A DNA stretch of 17,243 bases from Beroe ovata (lineage: Eukaryota > Ctenophora > Nuda > Beroida > Beroidae): positions 973,777-991,019 of the forward strand of contig CAMPET010000001.1 in the NCBI GenBank assembly GCA_946803715.1. The letters are read 5' to 3'. The notes below the pieces were generated by a model. That model had not been told where the DNA came from, did not search any database, and saw only the letters and a program-made list of their open reading frames with translations. Within the stretch, counting starts at the first letter, position 1, and every line of letters begins with the position of its first letter. Shown here piece by piece: positions 1-8,951 of the stretch. Made by a program: the position numbers and the translations under genes.

Positions 1-22
1 CACACACACACACACACACACA
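1..22. repeat. (CA)n microsatellite
   Basis: Eleven CA units at the very edge of the window; the tract probably continues upstream. Confidence 0.9.
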
Positions 23-303
23 TACACCCATACGTTGTGTATCTGAAGCAGTTTTCGCTCAATTAACTAATTTGCACTTTCTGCTGCTGCACTATGCATA
101 GTTCTGCATAGATTTTTCTTGAGGCCGCTGTTAGTGTTAGGAAATATATTTCGCTTGTTGTACATAAAATCGCGGACACACATGCACGCCTAGCAGAACG
201 AAATCTACGGTTGCTGATTTATTTCTTATCGTGTTGAAATTCTTGAGTCAGCTCACGAATTCCTCTGTTGTGTTTAGCTCTCTGTTGCTGAGTCTGTCTC
301 AAG
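23..303 (+). other. 5' flank / probable 5' UTR of first TIR gene
   Basis: No coding potential is seen. The 13 bases just before the start codon of the first TIR gene (CTGTCTCAAG before ATG) are shared with the second TIR gene, whereas sequence further upstream is not. Possible 3' splice sites (TTTAG at about 272-276, GAG at about 288-290) could mark a 5'-UTR intron, but no matching upstream exon is identified. No convincing TATA box is seen. Confidence 0.4.
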
Positions 304-1273
304 ATGCCGCATATCATGATATCATACCAGTGGGATTCTCAGCCCCTGGCTAAGAAAGTGTTTGCAGCTCTGGAGGACCTTGGTTTTGATGCCTGGATGG
401 ACTTGGAGGATATGTCTGGGAACATCAATGAGGCTATGGCAGAAGGTTGGTTGTGTTTTTTTAATGTTCAAAAGGATACGGCGTCCAATCTTGTGTTGGG
501 GAACTATGTAACCAATCTTCCCGCTAACCTCGCCCATTTCAGCTGTTGAAGGATCATTGGTGGTATGCCCCTTCTTAACACAGAAGTATCAAGAGTCTAA
601 GAACTGTAAGAAGGAGCTCTGTTACACGGATGCAATGAACAAGCACATTGTTCCGTGTATGGTTCAGCCAAGTTTCAAAGCATCCGGTTGGCTGGGTCTC
701 CTGACAGCAGGAATGCTTTGGATCGATTTCAGGAACTCCGACAACTTTGACACAAGCATCGATTCTCTTGTCAAAGAAATTACTGCCGCCTGTGGTGATA
801 AGATTAGTGAGGTGGCTCTGAAGGTCACTAAAGAAGAAACCAAGCTTCTCATAGCCCCTCAGAAGGGTCGGGCATTCATCCATATTGAAAGCAACAAGTA
901 TCTAGCCGAGACGGGCGAGGTGAAGACCCACTGGGGAAGTGGAAGTAGGAGCACTCTCACTGCTGCCGATGAAGCAGAAGACACTAGTTTTTGGGTTGAG
1001 GAGAAGCAGGGGAAGGGTAGTGAAATCGTCTTCTTCAAGAATTTCCATACCCAAGGGTATTTGGGTTATGACCCCAATGGGGATTACATCTACACCAAGC
1101 CTGAGCATTATGGAGCTGAGGAGTGGATTCTCCAGACAGATGAATCAGACGACACTGGCAGGAGAGCAGTTGTTCTGTTTGCCAACTATGGGAAGAGATA
1201 CCTTACCATTAGGGATGGCGAGCTTACTGGGGTGTATGACTTTGCCCCGGACTGCCGTTGGTATCTCCACTGA
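304..1273 (+). CDS. TIR domain - beta-trefoil (fascin-like) fusion protein, copy A
   Basis: Two exons, 304-445 and 543-1273, joined across a 97-nt GT-AG intron (446-542, phase 1), give a 290-aa protein. Residues 3 to about 135 form a TIR domain: strand A is H-I-M-I-S-Y, followed by W-M-D near 31-33, Y63-x-x-S66-x-x-C69-x-x-E72-L, then W-L-G-L-L and W-I-D-F. E72 sits where NAD-cleaving TIRs (SARM1, plant and bacterial TIRs) carry their catalytic glutamate. Residues from about 150 to 290 show three repeats with K-Y-L, G-Y-L and R-Y-L signatures, each followed by an acidic/Gly turn, as in beta-trefoils; fascin-type is the best match by eye, with ricin- or FGF-like folds possible. There is no signal peptide or membrane segment, so it is probably cytosolic. 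The start is chosen because it is exactly conserved in the tandem copy. A role in innate immune signalling or NAD metabolism is inference. Confidence 0.9.
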
Positions 1274-2062
1274 TTCTATAGAATCTGCTACATGCTAATA
1301 TAGTATTCAAATTATTTGCTGTCATACAGTTAGCAGTAGTGAGTTAAACAAATATGTAGGAGTGAGATAGGCTACTATAATATTCCGAATGTTCGAAGTG
1401 TGTGTGAGCTAATACCATTCAACACATTCACATTGTAGAAGAATTAATTGGCGTCTTGGTGGTGGGATTGTTAGTCAAGATTAATGCCATCAATCTTCAA
1501 CACTTTGAGCATGATATGGTGCCAATCAGACATTCTATGATATGATTGATGCACAGAAGTCTGTTAACATGTTAGTCTACTTACTCTAATTCAGGTTTGA
1601 ACAATGGTATGGGCTAATTTCCTCCTGTAAAATATTTGCGTAAAGCTAAAATATACTTTTTAATCAGCGGTAACCCTTTTCTCTTTTTTTCTCTGAAAGG
1701 TTTGTTTTAGATTGTACAGCTATTATAATTGCTGGGATTTGATGAGATAATTCAACTTTCGCATATGGATTTTACTCGTGTCTGATGTCTCGCAGAGACT
1801 ATCTAGAGTCTGTGTTGATCTTGTCATTCCATTACATTAACACTTCGTTATAAGAGGGGAAGGAATAATGGATCTAATGACAACTCACTAGCTTGTACTA
1901 TCTCATGGCTGTATATATTTCGCTGCAGCAGGTGGCTGTGTTTGTCGTGAACATACACTGCGAGTGGATTTCATGCTTCTTTTAAAATGTTTAATCGTCA
2001 TTTTATATCGTAGGGATAAGATAGGTATAATTTCTCCCAACTTATATAATAGCTGTCTCAAG
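1274..2062. other. Intergenic region between the two TIR genes
   Basis: AT-rich with no credible gene. It must hold the 3' UTR of copy A and the promoter and 5' UTR of copy B. No canonical AATAAA is seen soon after the copy A stop. The reading frame of copy B stays open upstream to an ATG at 1964 with a hydrophobic start, but that stretch is not shared with copy A. A TAG at 2048-2050 (AATAG, directly before the shared CTGTCTCAAG) looks like a 3' splice site, so the end of this region may be a 5'-UTR intron. Confidence 0.6.
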
Positions 2063-3024
2063 ATGCCGCATATCATGATATCGTATCAGTGGGATTCTCA
2101 GCCCTTGGCTAAGAAAGTGTTTGCAGCTCTGGAGGACCTTGGTTTTGATGCCTGGATGGACTTGGAGGATATGTCTGGGAACATCAATGAGGCTATGGCA
2201 GAAGGTTTTAGCTTGCTTTGATCATTTTATTTAAAGAACAGCCATTCTCAAACTTTGAATGTTTATATCCTTTTGATTTTCCAAATTTTTCAGCTGTTGA
2301 AGGTTCTCTGGTTGTTTGCCCATTCATGACTCAGAGATACCAGGACTCGAAGAATTGCAAGAAGGAGCTGAACTACAGTGACACAATGGACAAGAGCATT
2401 GTTCCATGCATGGTTGATAATAATTTCAAGGCCACTGGCTGGTTGGGGCTTCTCACTGCTGGTATGCTCTGGATAGACTTCAGGAATCCAGACAACTTTG
2501 ACAACAGCATCAAGTCCTTGGTCAAGGAAATAACTGCAACTTGTGGCGAAAAGATCTCCGAGGTGGCCCTCAAAGTTACAAGCACAGAAACAAAGGCGTT
2601 GATAGCCCCTCAGAAGGGTCGGGCATTCATCCATATCATCACCAACAAGTATCTAGCCGAGACGGGCGAGGTGAAGACCCACTGGGGAAGTGGAAGTAGG
2701 AGCACTCTCACTGCTGCTGATGAGGCAGAAGACACTAGTTTTTGGGTTGAGGAGAAGCAGGGGAAGGGTAGTGAAATCGTCTTCTTCAAGAATTTCCATA
2801 CCCAAGGGTATCTAGGCTACGATCCTCTATGGGATTACATCTACACCAAGCCTGAGCATTATGGAGCAGAGGAGTGGATTCTCCAGACAGATGAATCAGA
2901 CGACACAGGCAGGAGAGCAGTTGTTCTGTTTGCCAACTATGGGAAGAGATACCTTACCATTAGGGATGGAAAACTCACTGGGGTTGAGGAGTTTTCTCCT
3001 GATTGTCGTTGGTATCTCCATTAG
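2063..3024 (+). CDS. TIR domain - beta-trefoil (fascin-like) fusion protein, copy B
   Basis: Tandem paralogue of the gene 0.8 kb upstream with the same structure: exons 2063-2204 and 2294-3024, an 89-nt phase-1 GT-AG intron, and again exactly 290 aa. Exon 1 encodes an identical peptide to copy A, with only three silent base changes. The second half of the TIR differs clearly (Q-R-Y-Q-D, N-Y-S-D, D-N-N-F against Q-K-Y-Q-E, C-Y-T-D, P-S-F) but keeps S-K-N-C-K-K-E with the candidate catalytic glutamate E72. The trefoil half is nearly identical except for short patches near residues 161-163, 220-226 and 276-284. The start is placed at 2063 by match to copy A; an in-frame ATG at 1964 would add 33 residues but lacks support. 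The intron sequence has no obvious similarity to that of copy A. Confidence 0.9.
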
Positions 3025-3558
3025 ATATATGTTGGGATGTTAGATGTGTAAGATGTGTTTAACTTGTAGAGGATCATGGTAAAGACTTAACGGGAATTTT
3101 TTTGAAATTGTTTTGATAACTTTATGACAACTTTTCTTTATTTGATCGATTCGTATATTATTTGAAAGGGTCCTCTGACGAAATACTCGAATTTGACATG
3201 CTTCTTTTATTGCTCATTATCTAATAACAATGACTTTCCTCATTCTTGAGCGAATATTGAATTTTCGACCAAATATTATTGAATTTCTTCATATTTTTGT
3301 ACATTTATTCGCTAGTATGCACTATAATAATAATATTTGGGTTTTACTTTTCAACGACACATTCCATCATATTTGGGGTATTTGAATGTCTCAACAATTA
3401 TACTGACTGTCCATTAAATAAGCTACGCGCCACGCTCAGCTTTAAACAAAACATGGTATTTCTGTTTGATGTGCAACAAAAAATCCATTATTTTTGGGGG
3501 CTGGGAGAGGGCAGGGGCTAGCATATGGTTGATATTTCTCCAAATGCTTTCGTTATAG
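3025..3558. other. Intergenic region downstream of TIR copy B
   Basis: AT-rich with no supported gene. It should contain the 3' UTR of TIR copy B and the promoter or first exon of the Ser-rich gene. An ATG directly followed by GTAAAG at about 3076-3084 could be a minimal phase-0 first exon joining the acceptor at 3573/3574, but this is speculative. Confidence 0.5.
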
Positions 3559-6500
3559 ATGCTCCTTTCCCAGGTTTCACAAGAGGTTGATGGGGGATAT
3601 GAGGAAGAGCAATTCGACAGCGACGATGACAATAAGTCAGAGGCATCTGTGGCAAGTTCAATAAAAAGTGAGACCAGTCACAAGAGTGAGAGCAGCTTGA
3701 GCAGCATCAAGAGTGCTTCCAGCGTGAAAAGTGAATCAAGTGTCAAGAGTGGATCAAGCATAAAGAGTGACGCAAGTGTGAAGAGTAATGCCAGCATCAA
3801 GAGCGATTCCACTATCAAGAGTGATGCAACTGCTGAGAGCAATGGAAGTGTCAAGAGCAACAAGAGTTCGTCCTCAACATCCACAATCAAGTCTGATTCC
3901 AGCAGAGGCAGTGCCAAGTCAAGTTCGAGTAGAGGTAGTGACAGAACAGCCGGTAGTTTGCTAGATGCTGAGAAAATGGAAACAAGGGCACCATCGCCTG
4001 GGTCATATAACGCAGAGAAGAAGGACAGTCTTCTGCCTGATCCAAGAGCACCTTCACCAGAAGTGTCTTCTGGGACTCCTGAGCCCAGGGCAGCTTCACC
4101 CGAAGTCGAGGTGAAGGAATCAACTGAAAATGGCGGTTCTGTATCTCCGGGAGCTGTTTATAAGGAAGAAGAGAAGGGTGCTTGTGTGGATGAATCAAGG
4201 GCCTTATCACCTCCCTCCGTCGCAAGATCACCCTCTCCTACTGCAGCACCTCATTTGCAAGGTCCTTCAGAACTCGAGGCTGAGGAGTACAAGCGCTCAC
4301 CATCCCCCAGACCTCTCTCACCTCCCGAAGAGGCATCAGCTGCTGTTTCTGGTGTAGAAGAACAGGATGACACAGTCAGCAATCTGTCCACGATTCCTCC
4401 TGTGGAGACAGCAACTCCTGATGTAACCGATGATAGGATTTCTATGTTATCCGGCATGACGGAGAGCACAATCCCAGACTCGGAGTTCAGTCAAGACAGC
4501 AGCAAGGAGCCTGGACTGGGAAAGAGGGTAAGTTACTGCTTTATGTGTGTTCTGTGTTGAGTATCATCTTATCGCATGTGTCTGAAGCATCAATTCATGC
4601 ATGACCCTTTCAAATTATATGTTAATCTTGCTTCTTGATTACCTGAACACTTAGTGCAGTTTGTAGGAACAAGATCACTTTCTGAACGCTATTATAGCTA
4701 GTAACATTGGTCAATTATAATAGGTCAATTATACCGTTATTATAGGTTATTATACCGTCTTAATAAAGCACCGGACAATCAGCATTGCATGAGTCAAACA
4801 GCACGATTCTCAATATGAGACAAAATCCAAATTATTGTGTATGACTTTTTCAGATAAGCAGTGCCCATGAAACACAACCACTTCACCTCACAAAATCCCA
4901 CACTTCTCATAGAAAACAACGTTCAATTCAGAAAACTGTCTCAGAAGTTCTTCACAGACGTAGATCACAATCAAAACCCCACCTCAATGCAAAATCTTTG
5001 GGTCACTTCAAGAAACTCAAATCTGAGTCCGGCATCATAGTCAGTGCAAAGTCTGCTGTTAATAAGGTGGAAGGTGGCACTGAGCCCAAATCAAAATCGC
5101 CAAAGGAATTACCCAGTACAGAAGCACCCGTGTCAGAGTCAAGTGACAGAGCAGTAGAGAAGTCAGATGACATATCCACTCAAAGTAATCCCAATCACCC
5201 CCACACATCACACCAATCACAAGCAGTAAGTTTTCAGGGTTCTATTTGAGGAATTTCTAGTCTGAATGAATGAATCTCGATTTATCTGAACTTTTCAAGC
5301 ATTTTCGTCTAAAATATCGACCTATTAAGGTTATGATTTAAGGCCAAGGCAAGCAATAACCCATTAACGGCCACTGCACTCATATGAGATGCAGTGGCGC
5401 ATTTTCAATTGTCAAAACAGAATTAACTGTACTATAACTATCTCTCATCGCAACTCATGCGAATCTTATTCAATCGTCTGATTACATGAACTTTAGTAGC
5501 CAAGGCAAGTATAGTAGCCAAGACAAGCAGAAATGTTTTTTTTTCAAAGTCATCAACTTTGAATAGTGCATGCTTGATCAACCATTGATTCGAGCCTGGT
5601 TTTTGCTCAGATTGGGTTTAGTTATTGCGGTTTCTCCCATTTTAGCATAAGGTCCGTGATTTTCAGACTCTAGATATCGAAAATAACGACAAGGTTGACC
5701 AAGTTGATGAAGATCAGGTTTGTTCATGAAAGACTGGCATGCATCTTGGGTCATTTTCCTATCGGTAACAAAGGACTAGGAGTTCGTAATGACATTTTAA
5801 CTGCTTCCGAAGCTTGTGTTAGGGAATAGTATATCTACCCGATTCCTTGACACGATGTCTGTCTATAGTGGTCTTTTACTGGCGGTCCTACTTTGTTCAT
5901 AAAAAACTCACACTTTCTTTATATGTGGCTGAAGCGACCTCCTCTATTGTTTGTTTCAAGATGTCTGATTTCCATCCAAGATATTTCCTTGTGTTTAACG
6001 TATCCCCTTTTTCTCAGTTGTCACCTCGTCATGAGAGTGATAACGAAAGCGAACATAGTTCCCATAGCAACCATGACGACGATAAATCAGAAACAACTAC
6101 TAGTAAGTATCATATAGACTGACAATCAAGTATGCTAATTGCTATTGCTAACTCTGAAATTCATAATATTTGTTCCGCTAAATCCTGATTTTTCATCTAA
6201 GCCTTCGAAAATCTATCACATTCCATGTTTCGAGCACTATTTTGCAATGCTAAGAATTAATGGTTGCCAGGTTCGTATGTTTCAGATGCGGAACCGACTT
6301 CGACACCGAACGAACGAGTTTTCTCGCCGACACAGAGCATTCTATCAACAGATAGCTCCAAAAGTAAAGACCCTACTCGACGGATTAGGTTCTCCGAAAC
6401 CGTAAGTGTCCGGGCTTCGGGAATTTCATATCTCCTCACAAATGTAACTGCATTGTATTTATCCGATCGTATAACCTATTTTTTCATTTGTTGCTTTTCT

Positions 6501-8147
6501 TGAAAAAAAAAACGATCTAAACCTGATCATTGTCAGGACATTGGTATGGCTCAATCACAATCACACGATATCGACAACCATTCATCACAAAAGAGTTTAC
6601 CGTCAAACTCACAAAGAAATTCATCTCTCCACGAATCTGTCAAGTCAGAACATTCTTCATCTCATTCTCAGCAGTCTAAGACCTCATTGAGATCCAGCTC
6701 TCGTTCTGGCTCGGAGTCAAATTCAAACATATCATTGAAACCAAGGCAAAGTCCTTATTTGGAGTCAAACTCAAAGGTCACCGCGAGAAGGGACTCGAAA
6801 TCTGATCGCAACGCCAAGTCTTCTTCTGGTTCTACCATCACAACGACTCGCCATTCCCAATCGAAATCTGGTTCAATTGGCAATTCGCCCAGCGCGAAGA
6901 CGAGCAATGCTATCAAATCCGAATCGTCTCACACAGAGTCACTACCTGGCTCACCATCACCTGCTGTTGACTCTGCTATACCACAAGAGGGCGGCGTGAA
7001 GCTACTGCCAGAGCGCAATAGTCAGTCCTCTCAGTCTCATATCATCCCCCCGACCTCAAACCTGGCTCCCCCTCAGATCCAAGTTGTAATATCTAACTTT
7101 TCCCTGGAGGAAGACGTCAACTTAGATCAAGCTCAATTGAACTTCATCAATTCTGGTCAAACTCTGTCAAAAGATTCATTGCAAAGTGACAATCAGTCAT
7201 CGGTGTCAAATTCAAATAACTTTCTGCATCCATTCTCTGCAGAGCTTATCGCGGAAAGAATTAGAGAATCAGAGTTTGAAGCAGGTAGTTACAGTTCGAC
7301 GGAGTCACAAAAATCATCAGAATCCGATGTATCAAAACCCGGCCCTTCTCAAACAACATTGAATAAAAACCCTGACATCACTGATCCAGTCATGGAGCCT
7401 AATAAAGCTACAACATTACCAAAGTCTGGAGATATGAGCAAGTCCTTGAATCTCTCAGACAACACGAGATCAGGATCGAAAGATGGTCAAAAATCAAACA
7501 TTCTGTTGGCCCCTGATCAAGCTGAACTCCCGGTCCCTAAGGAACCGTCTTTCCTGGAGACTGTCTTCGGAACAACAGTCTCGGGATCAACTCTAGCGAG
7601 TTTCAGTTCGATGGAAACCCTTCAGAGTGAGAGGTCGACCCCTTCAAACCCCAGCCTCCCTGCAGCAACTCTGCAACCCAGCAATAGTGCTAGGAACCCT
7701 GATATGAGCGGAGGACCGATGATCAGTCCACGTCCCAGTGGAATGAAAGGAGAGTCCGCAGGCTGTACTCCTGGGATTTCAACTCTTGCTGTGGGTGGAG
7801 TCCCCCACACCATGGTGAAAAGTCTCCTATCAATCCCTGGCCATGAGAACCGTGGAGACGGTGGGTCCAAGCCAGCTGGAGAGGAGAATATCGAGGAATA
7901 CCATTCATTTCTGGAGACCGTGTTTGGAACCACTGTTTCTGGTTCCACACTCCCATTCCTGAGTTCTGATGAAGGAAGTCTGCAGCAGATGAGTGCGTCT
8001 AACGTGAGTGATGAGCGAAATTTAGATAGCAAACCGGTAGGCGAGGGTGATCTCGAAAAGTCAAAAATAGCACCTGATGTGATGAAATCGGACCTGAATT
8101 TGGTTTCGGCTGCAGGGAACACGGAATCATCTCTCACCGCCTTATGA
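3559..8147 (+). CDS. Ser/Lys/Pro-rich, probably disordered protein, multi-exon
   Basis: I do not recognise the family. Six exons join in frame: 3559 (or 3574)-4527, 4854-5225, 5667-5717, 6018-6102, 6271-6401, 6537-8147. Donors are mostly GTAAG(T) (GTTTGT after 5717) and acceptors are TTTCAG-like; phases 0,0,0,1,0 agree throughout. From the ATG at 3559 the product is 1,072 aa. The N-terminus is uncertain: CTCCTTTCCCAG at 3562-3573 looks like a splice acceptor, so an upstream exon may exist. Visible features are an acidic start, an S-[IV]-K-S-x-x hexapeptide repeat, a Pro-rich part with many R-A-P-S-P / R-S-P-S-P sites (likely proline-directed kinase targets), a basic stretch H-R-K-Q-R / H-R-R-R-S in exon 2, R-R-I-R-F-S in exon 5, further Ser/Lys-rich sequence, and a twice-repeated motif S-F-L-E-T-V-F-G-T-T-V-S-G-S-T-L. 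There is no catalytic domain, signal peptide or membrane segment. The same Ser/Lys bias in all exons supports a single gene. A scaffold, nuclear or cytoskeletal role is possible but not shown. Confidence 0.72.
3658..3864 (+). repeat. 18-nt coding repeat: S-[IV]-K-S-x-[SA] hexapeptide
   Basis: From 3703 to 3864 nine consecutive 18-nt units encode variants of S-[IV]-K-S-x-[SA]; the eighth reads T-A-E-S-N-G. Two looser units begin at 3658 (S-I-K-S-E-T, S-H-K-S-E-S), followed by a three-codon break. Units differ at many third codon positions, so the array is not a fresh slippage product. Confidence 0.85.
4709..4760. repeat. AT-rich repeats in intron 1 of the Ser-rich gene
   Basis: The intron 4528-4853 (326 nt) holds GGTCAATTATA twice (4709, 4723) and the stem TTATACCGT twice (around 4730 and 4750). 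Nothing else is seen in the intron. Confidence 0.6.
5226..5666 (+). other. Intron 2 of the Ser-rich gene
   Basis: A 441-nt intron with GTAAGT donor and TTTTCAG acceptor. It contains a short hairpin (5370-5398) and two copies of a GTAGCCAAG-[AG]-CAAG motif near 5496-5527. No exon is recognised inside. Confidence 0.6.
5370..5398. repeat. Near-perfect intronic hairpin
   Basis: GCCACTGCA at 5370-5378 pairs with TGCAGTGGC at 5390-5398, and the interior CTCATATGAG is itself palindromic, so the arms are 14 bp with one bulged base. The CCACTGCA core also occurs in the repeat array near 8.3-8.6 kb. Confidence 0.8.
5718..6017 (+). other. Intron 3 of the Ser-rich gene
   Basis: A 300-nt intron (donor GTTTGT, acceptor TTTTTCTCAG) between two small acidic exons. 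The open frame running through its 3' part into the next exon (from 5847) lacks the Ser/Lys bias of the gene and looks like chance readthrough. Confidence 0.55.
7548..7952 (+). repeat. Duplicated 16-residue motif SFLETVFGTTVSGSTL
   Basis: The identical 16-residue peptide is encoded at 7548-7595 and 7905-7952 (residues 874-889 and 993-1008 of the 1,072-aa model), 357 nt apart. Thirteen of sixteen codons differ synonymously and none differs in amino acid. The motif is hydrophobic and ordered-looking in an otherwise disordered protein, as expected of a binding peptide. Confidence 0.9.
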
Positions 8148-8289
8148 ACATGATTTGAGCGCCATCATTTCATATTCATTCATCAACATCTAGTAAGTGC
8201 AACATTCCAACTTCGATAATTTGAGAATTTCATCAAAATAACTGCACCGTTTTCCACTTTAACCATGATATTCATAGTGAAAACTTAGG

Positions 8290-8295
8290 AATAAA
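8290..8295 (+). terminator. Candidate polyadenylation signal AATAAA
   Basis: A canonical AATAAA lies 143 nt after the stop codon at 8145-8147 and just before the repeat array. It supports 8147 as a real 3' end of the Ser-rich gene. Confidence 0.55.
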
Positions 8296-8611
8296 ACAAT
8301 CTGCAGTACCACTACCGCTGTTATAGTGCCACTACAGTACCACGTGTTGTATCACTGCAGTAATAATGCAATTGTACTGCAGTGGTCTGTGGTATACAGC
8401 TGTTTGCGTGACCTATCATATAGTGTTATTGCATTGCACTGTACCACACTATAATATACAGGTCACGCAAAGAGTACCACGTGTTGTACCAGTGCAGTGC
8501 CACTGTACCACACTATAAATATAATGTACAGGTCAAACAAAGAGTACCACGTGTTGTACCACTGCAGTACCACTGTACCACACTATATTATACAGGTCAC
8601 GCAAAGAGTAG
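8296..8611. repeat. Tandem and inverted repeat array
   Basis: Units of about 64-70 nt contain TACAGGTCACGCAAAGAGTA, ACCACGTGTTGTACCA and CACTGCAGTACCACTGTACC. TACAG starts at 8457, 8527 and 8591. The second copy reads GGTCAAACAAAGAG. An inverted copy of the first part (TTTGCGTGACCT) lies at 8403-8414, and partial palindromes built on CACTGCAGT fill 8296-8400. The array can fold into several hairpins. It ends exactly where acidic coding-like sequence begins. Confidence 0.85.
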
Positions 8612-8706
8612 CGTCGGACGATGAGGAGTTGTACGAAGAGGAGGATGACGAAGTTGAAGTAGCTCAAGATACCCAAACAACTTATCTCACGAGACAGAAC
8701 CTCTGA
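8596..8706 (+). CDS. Possible alternative last exon of the Ser-rich gene (acidic tail)
   Basis: After the repeat-borne acceptor TATTATACAG (ending 8595), an open frame encodes 36 residues, V-T-Q-R-V-A-S-D-D-E-E-L then further Glu/Asp, ending at TGA 8704-8706. It could join in phase 0 to a GTGAGT donor at 8004 inside the last large exon, replacing the final 47 residues and giving a 1,061-aa protein. Its start (V-T-Q, then acidic) resembles the start of the first exon (V-S-Q-E-V-D, then acidic). The acceptor lacks a clear pyrimidine tract, and the AATAAA at 8290 argues that the 8147 end is also used. It may instead be noncoding. Confidence 0.42.
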   Translation, partial: VTQRVASDDEELYEEEDDEVEVAQDTQTTYLTRQNL

Positions 8707-8951
8707 GGGAAACCACATGATTTATAGTTTTGTTATGTAAATTATCTGTAAATACATAATCTATGTCTCCTATTTTCTTTTTGTTCTGATATTGATTTAG
8801 TGTATGCCTAAGATTACGATATTTGATTCTCATCATCTGTGTAGACTTCATACCAACTATATAGCTGCTGGGTAGATTAACGACATGATGATTCGGACAA
8901 TTTGACATGTCATGATATAAACTCTCGTCAGTTTATCAAGAACTCATACTA

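Noticed and set aside
322-883. Reverse-strand open frames over the first TIR gene
   Set aside because: They are shadows of a well-supported + strand TIR gene and have no domain of their own.
1964-2062. In-frame N-terminal extension of TIR copy B with a hydrophobic start
   Set aside because: Not shared with copy A. Identity between the genes begins just before the ATG at 2063, and a TAG acceptor-like site lies between.
2290-2634. Reverse-strand open frame over TIR copy B
   Set aside because: It mirrors the open frame opposite the homologous coding region and shows no recognisable domain.
3279-3521. 80-codon open frame upstream of the Ser-rich gene
   Set aside because: Aromatic-rich translation of AT-rich DNA with no splice link or domain.
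7622-8137. 171-codon reverse-strand open frame
   Set aside because: Lies opposite the last large exon of the Ser-rich gene, whose duplicated motif shows purifying selection on the + strand frame.
8296-8611. CRISPR-like regular repeats
   Set aside because: Eukaryotic context, spacers are not unique, units are 64-70 nt tandem copies with inverted parts.
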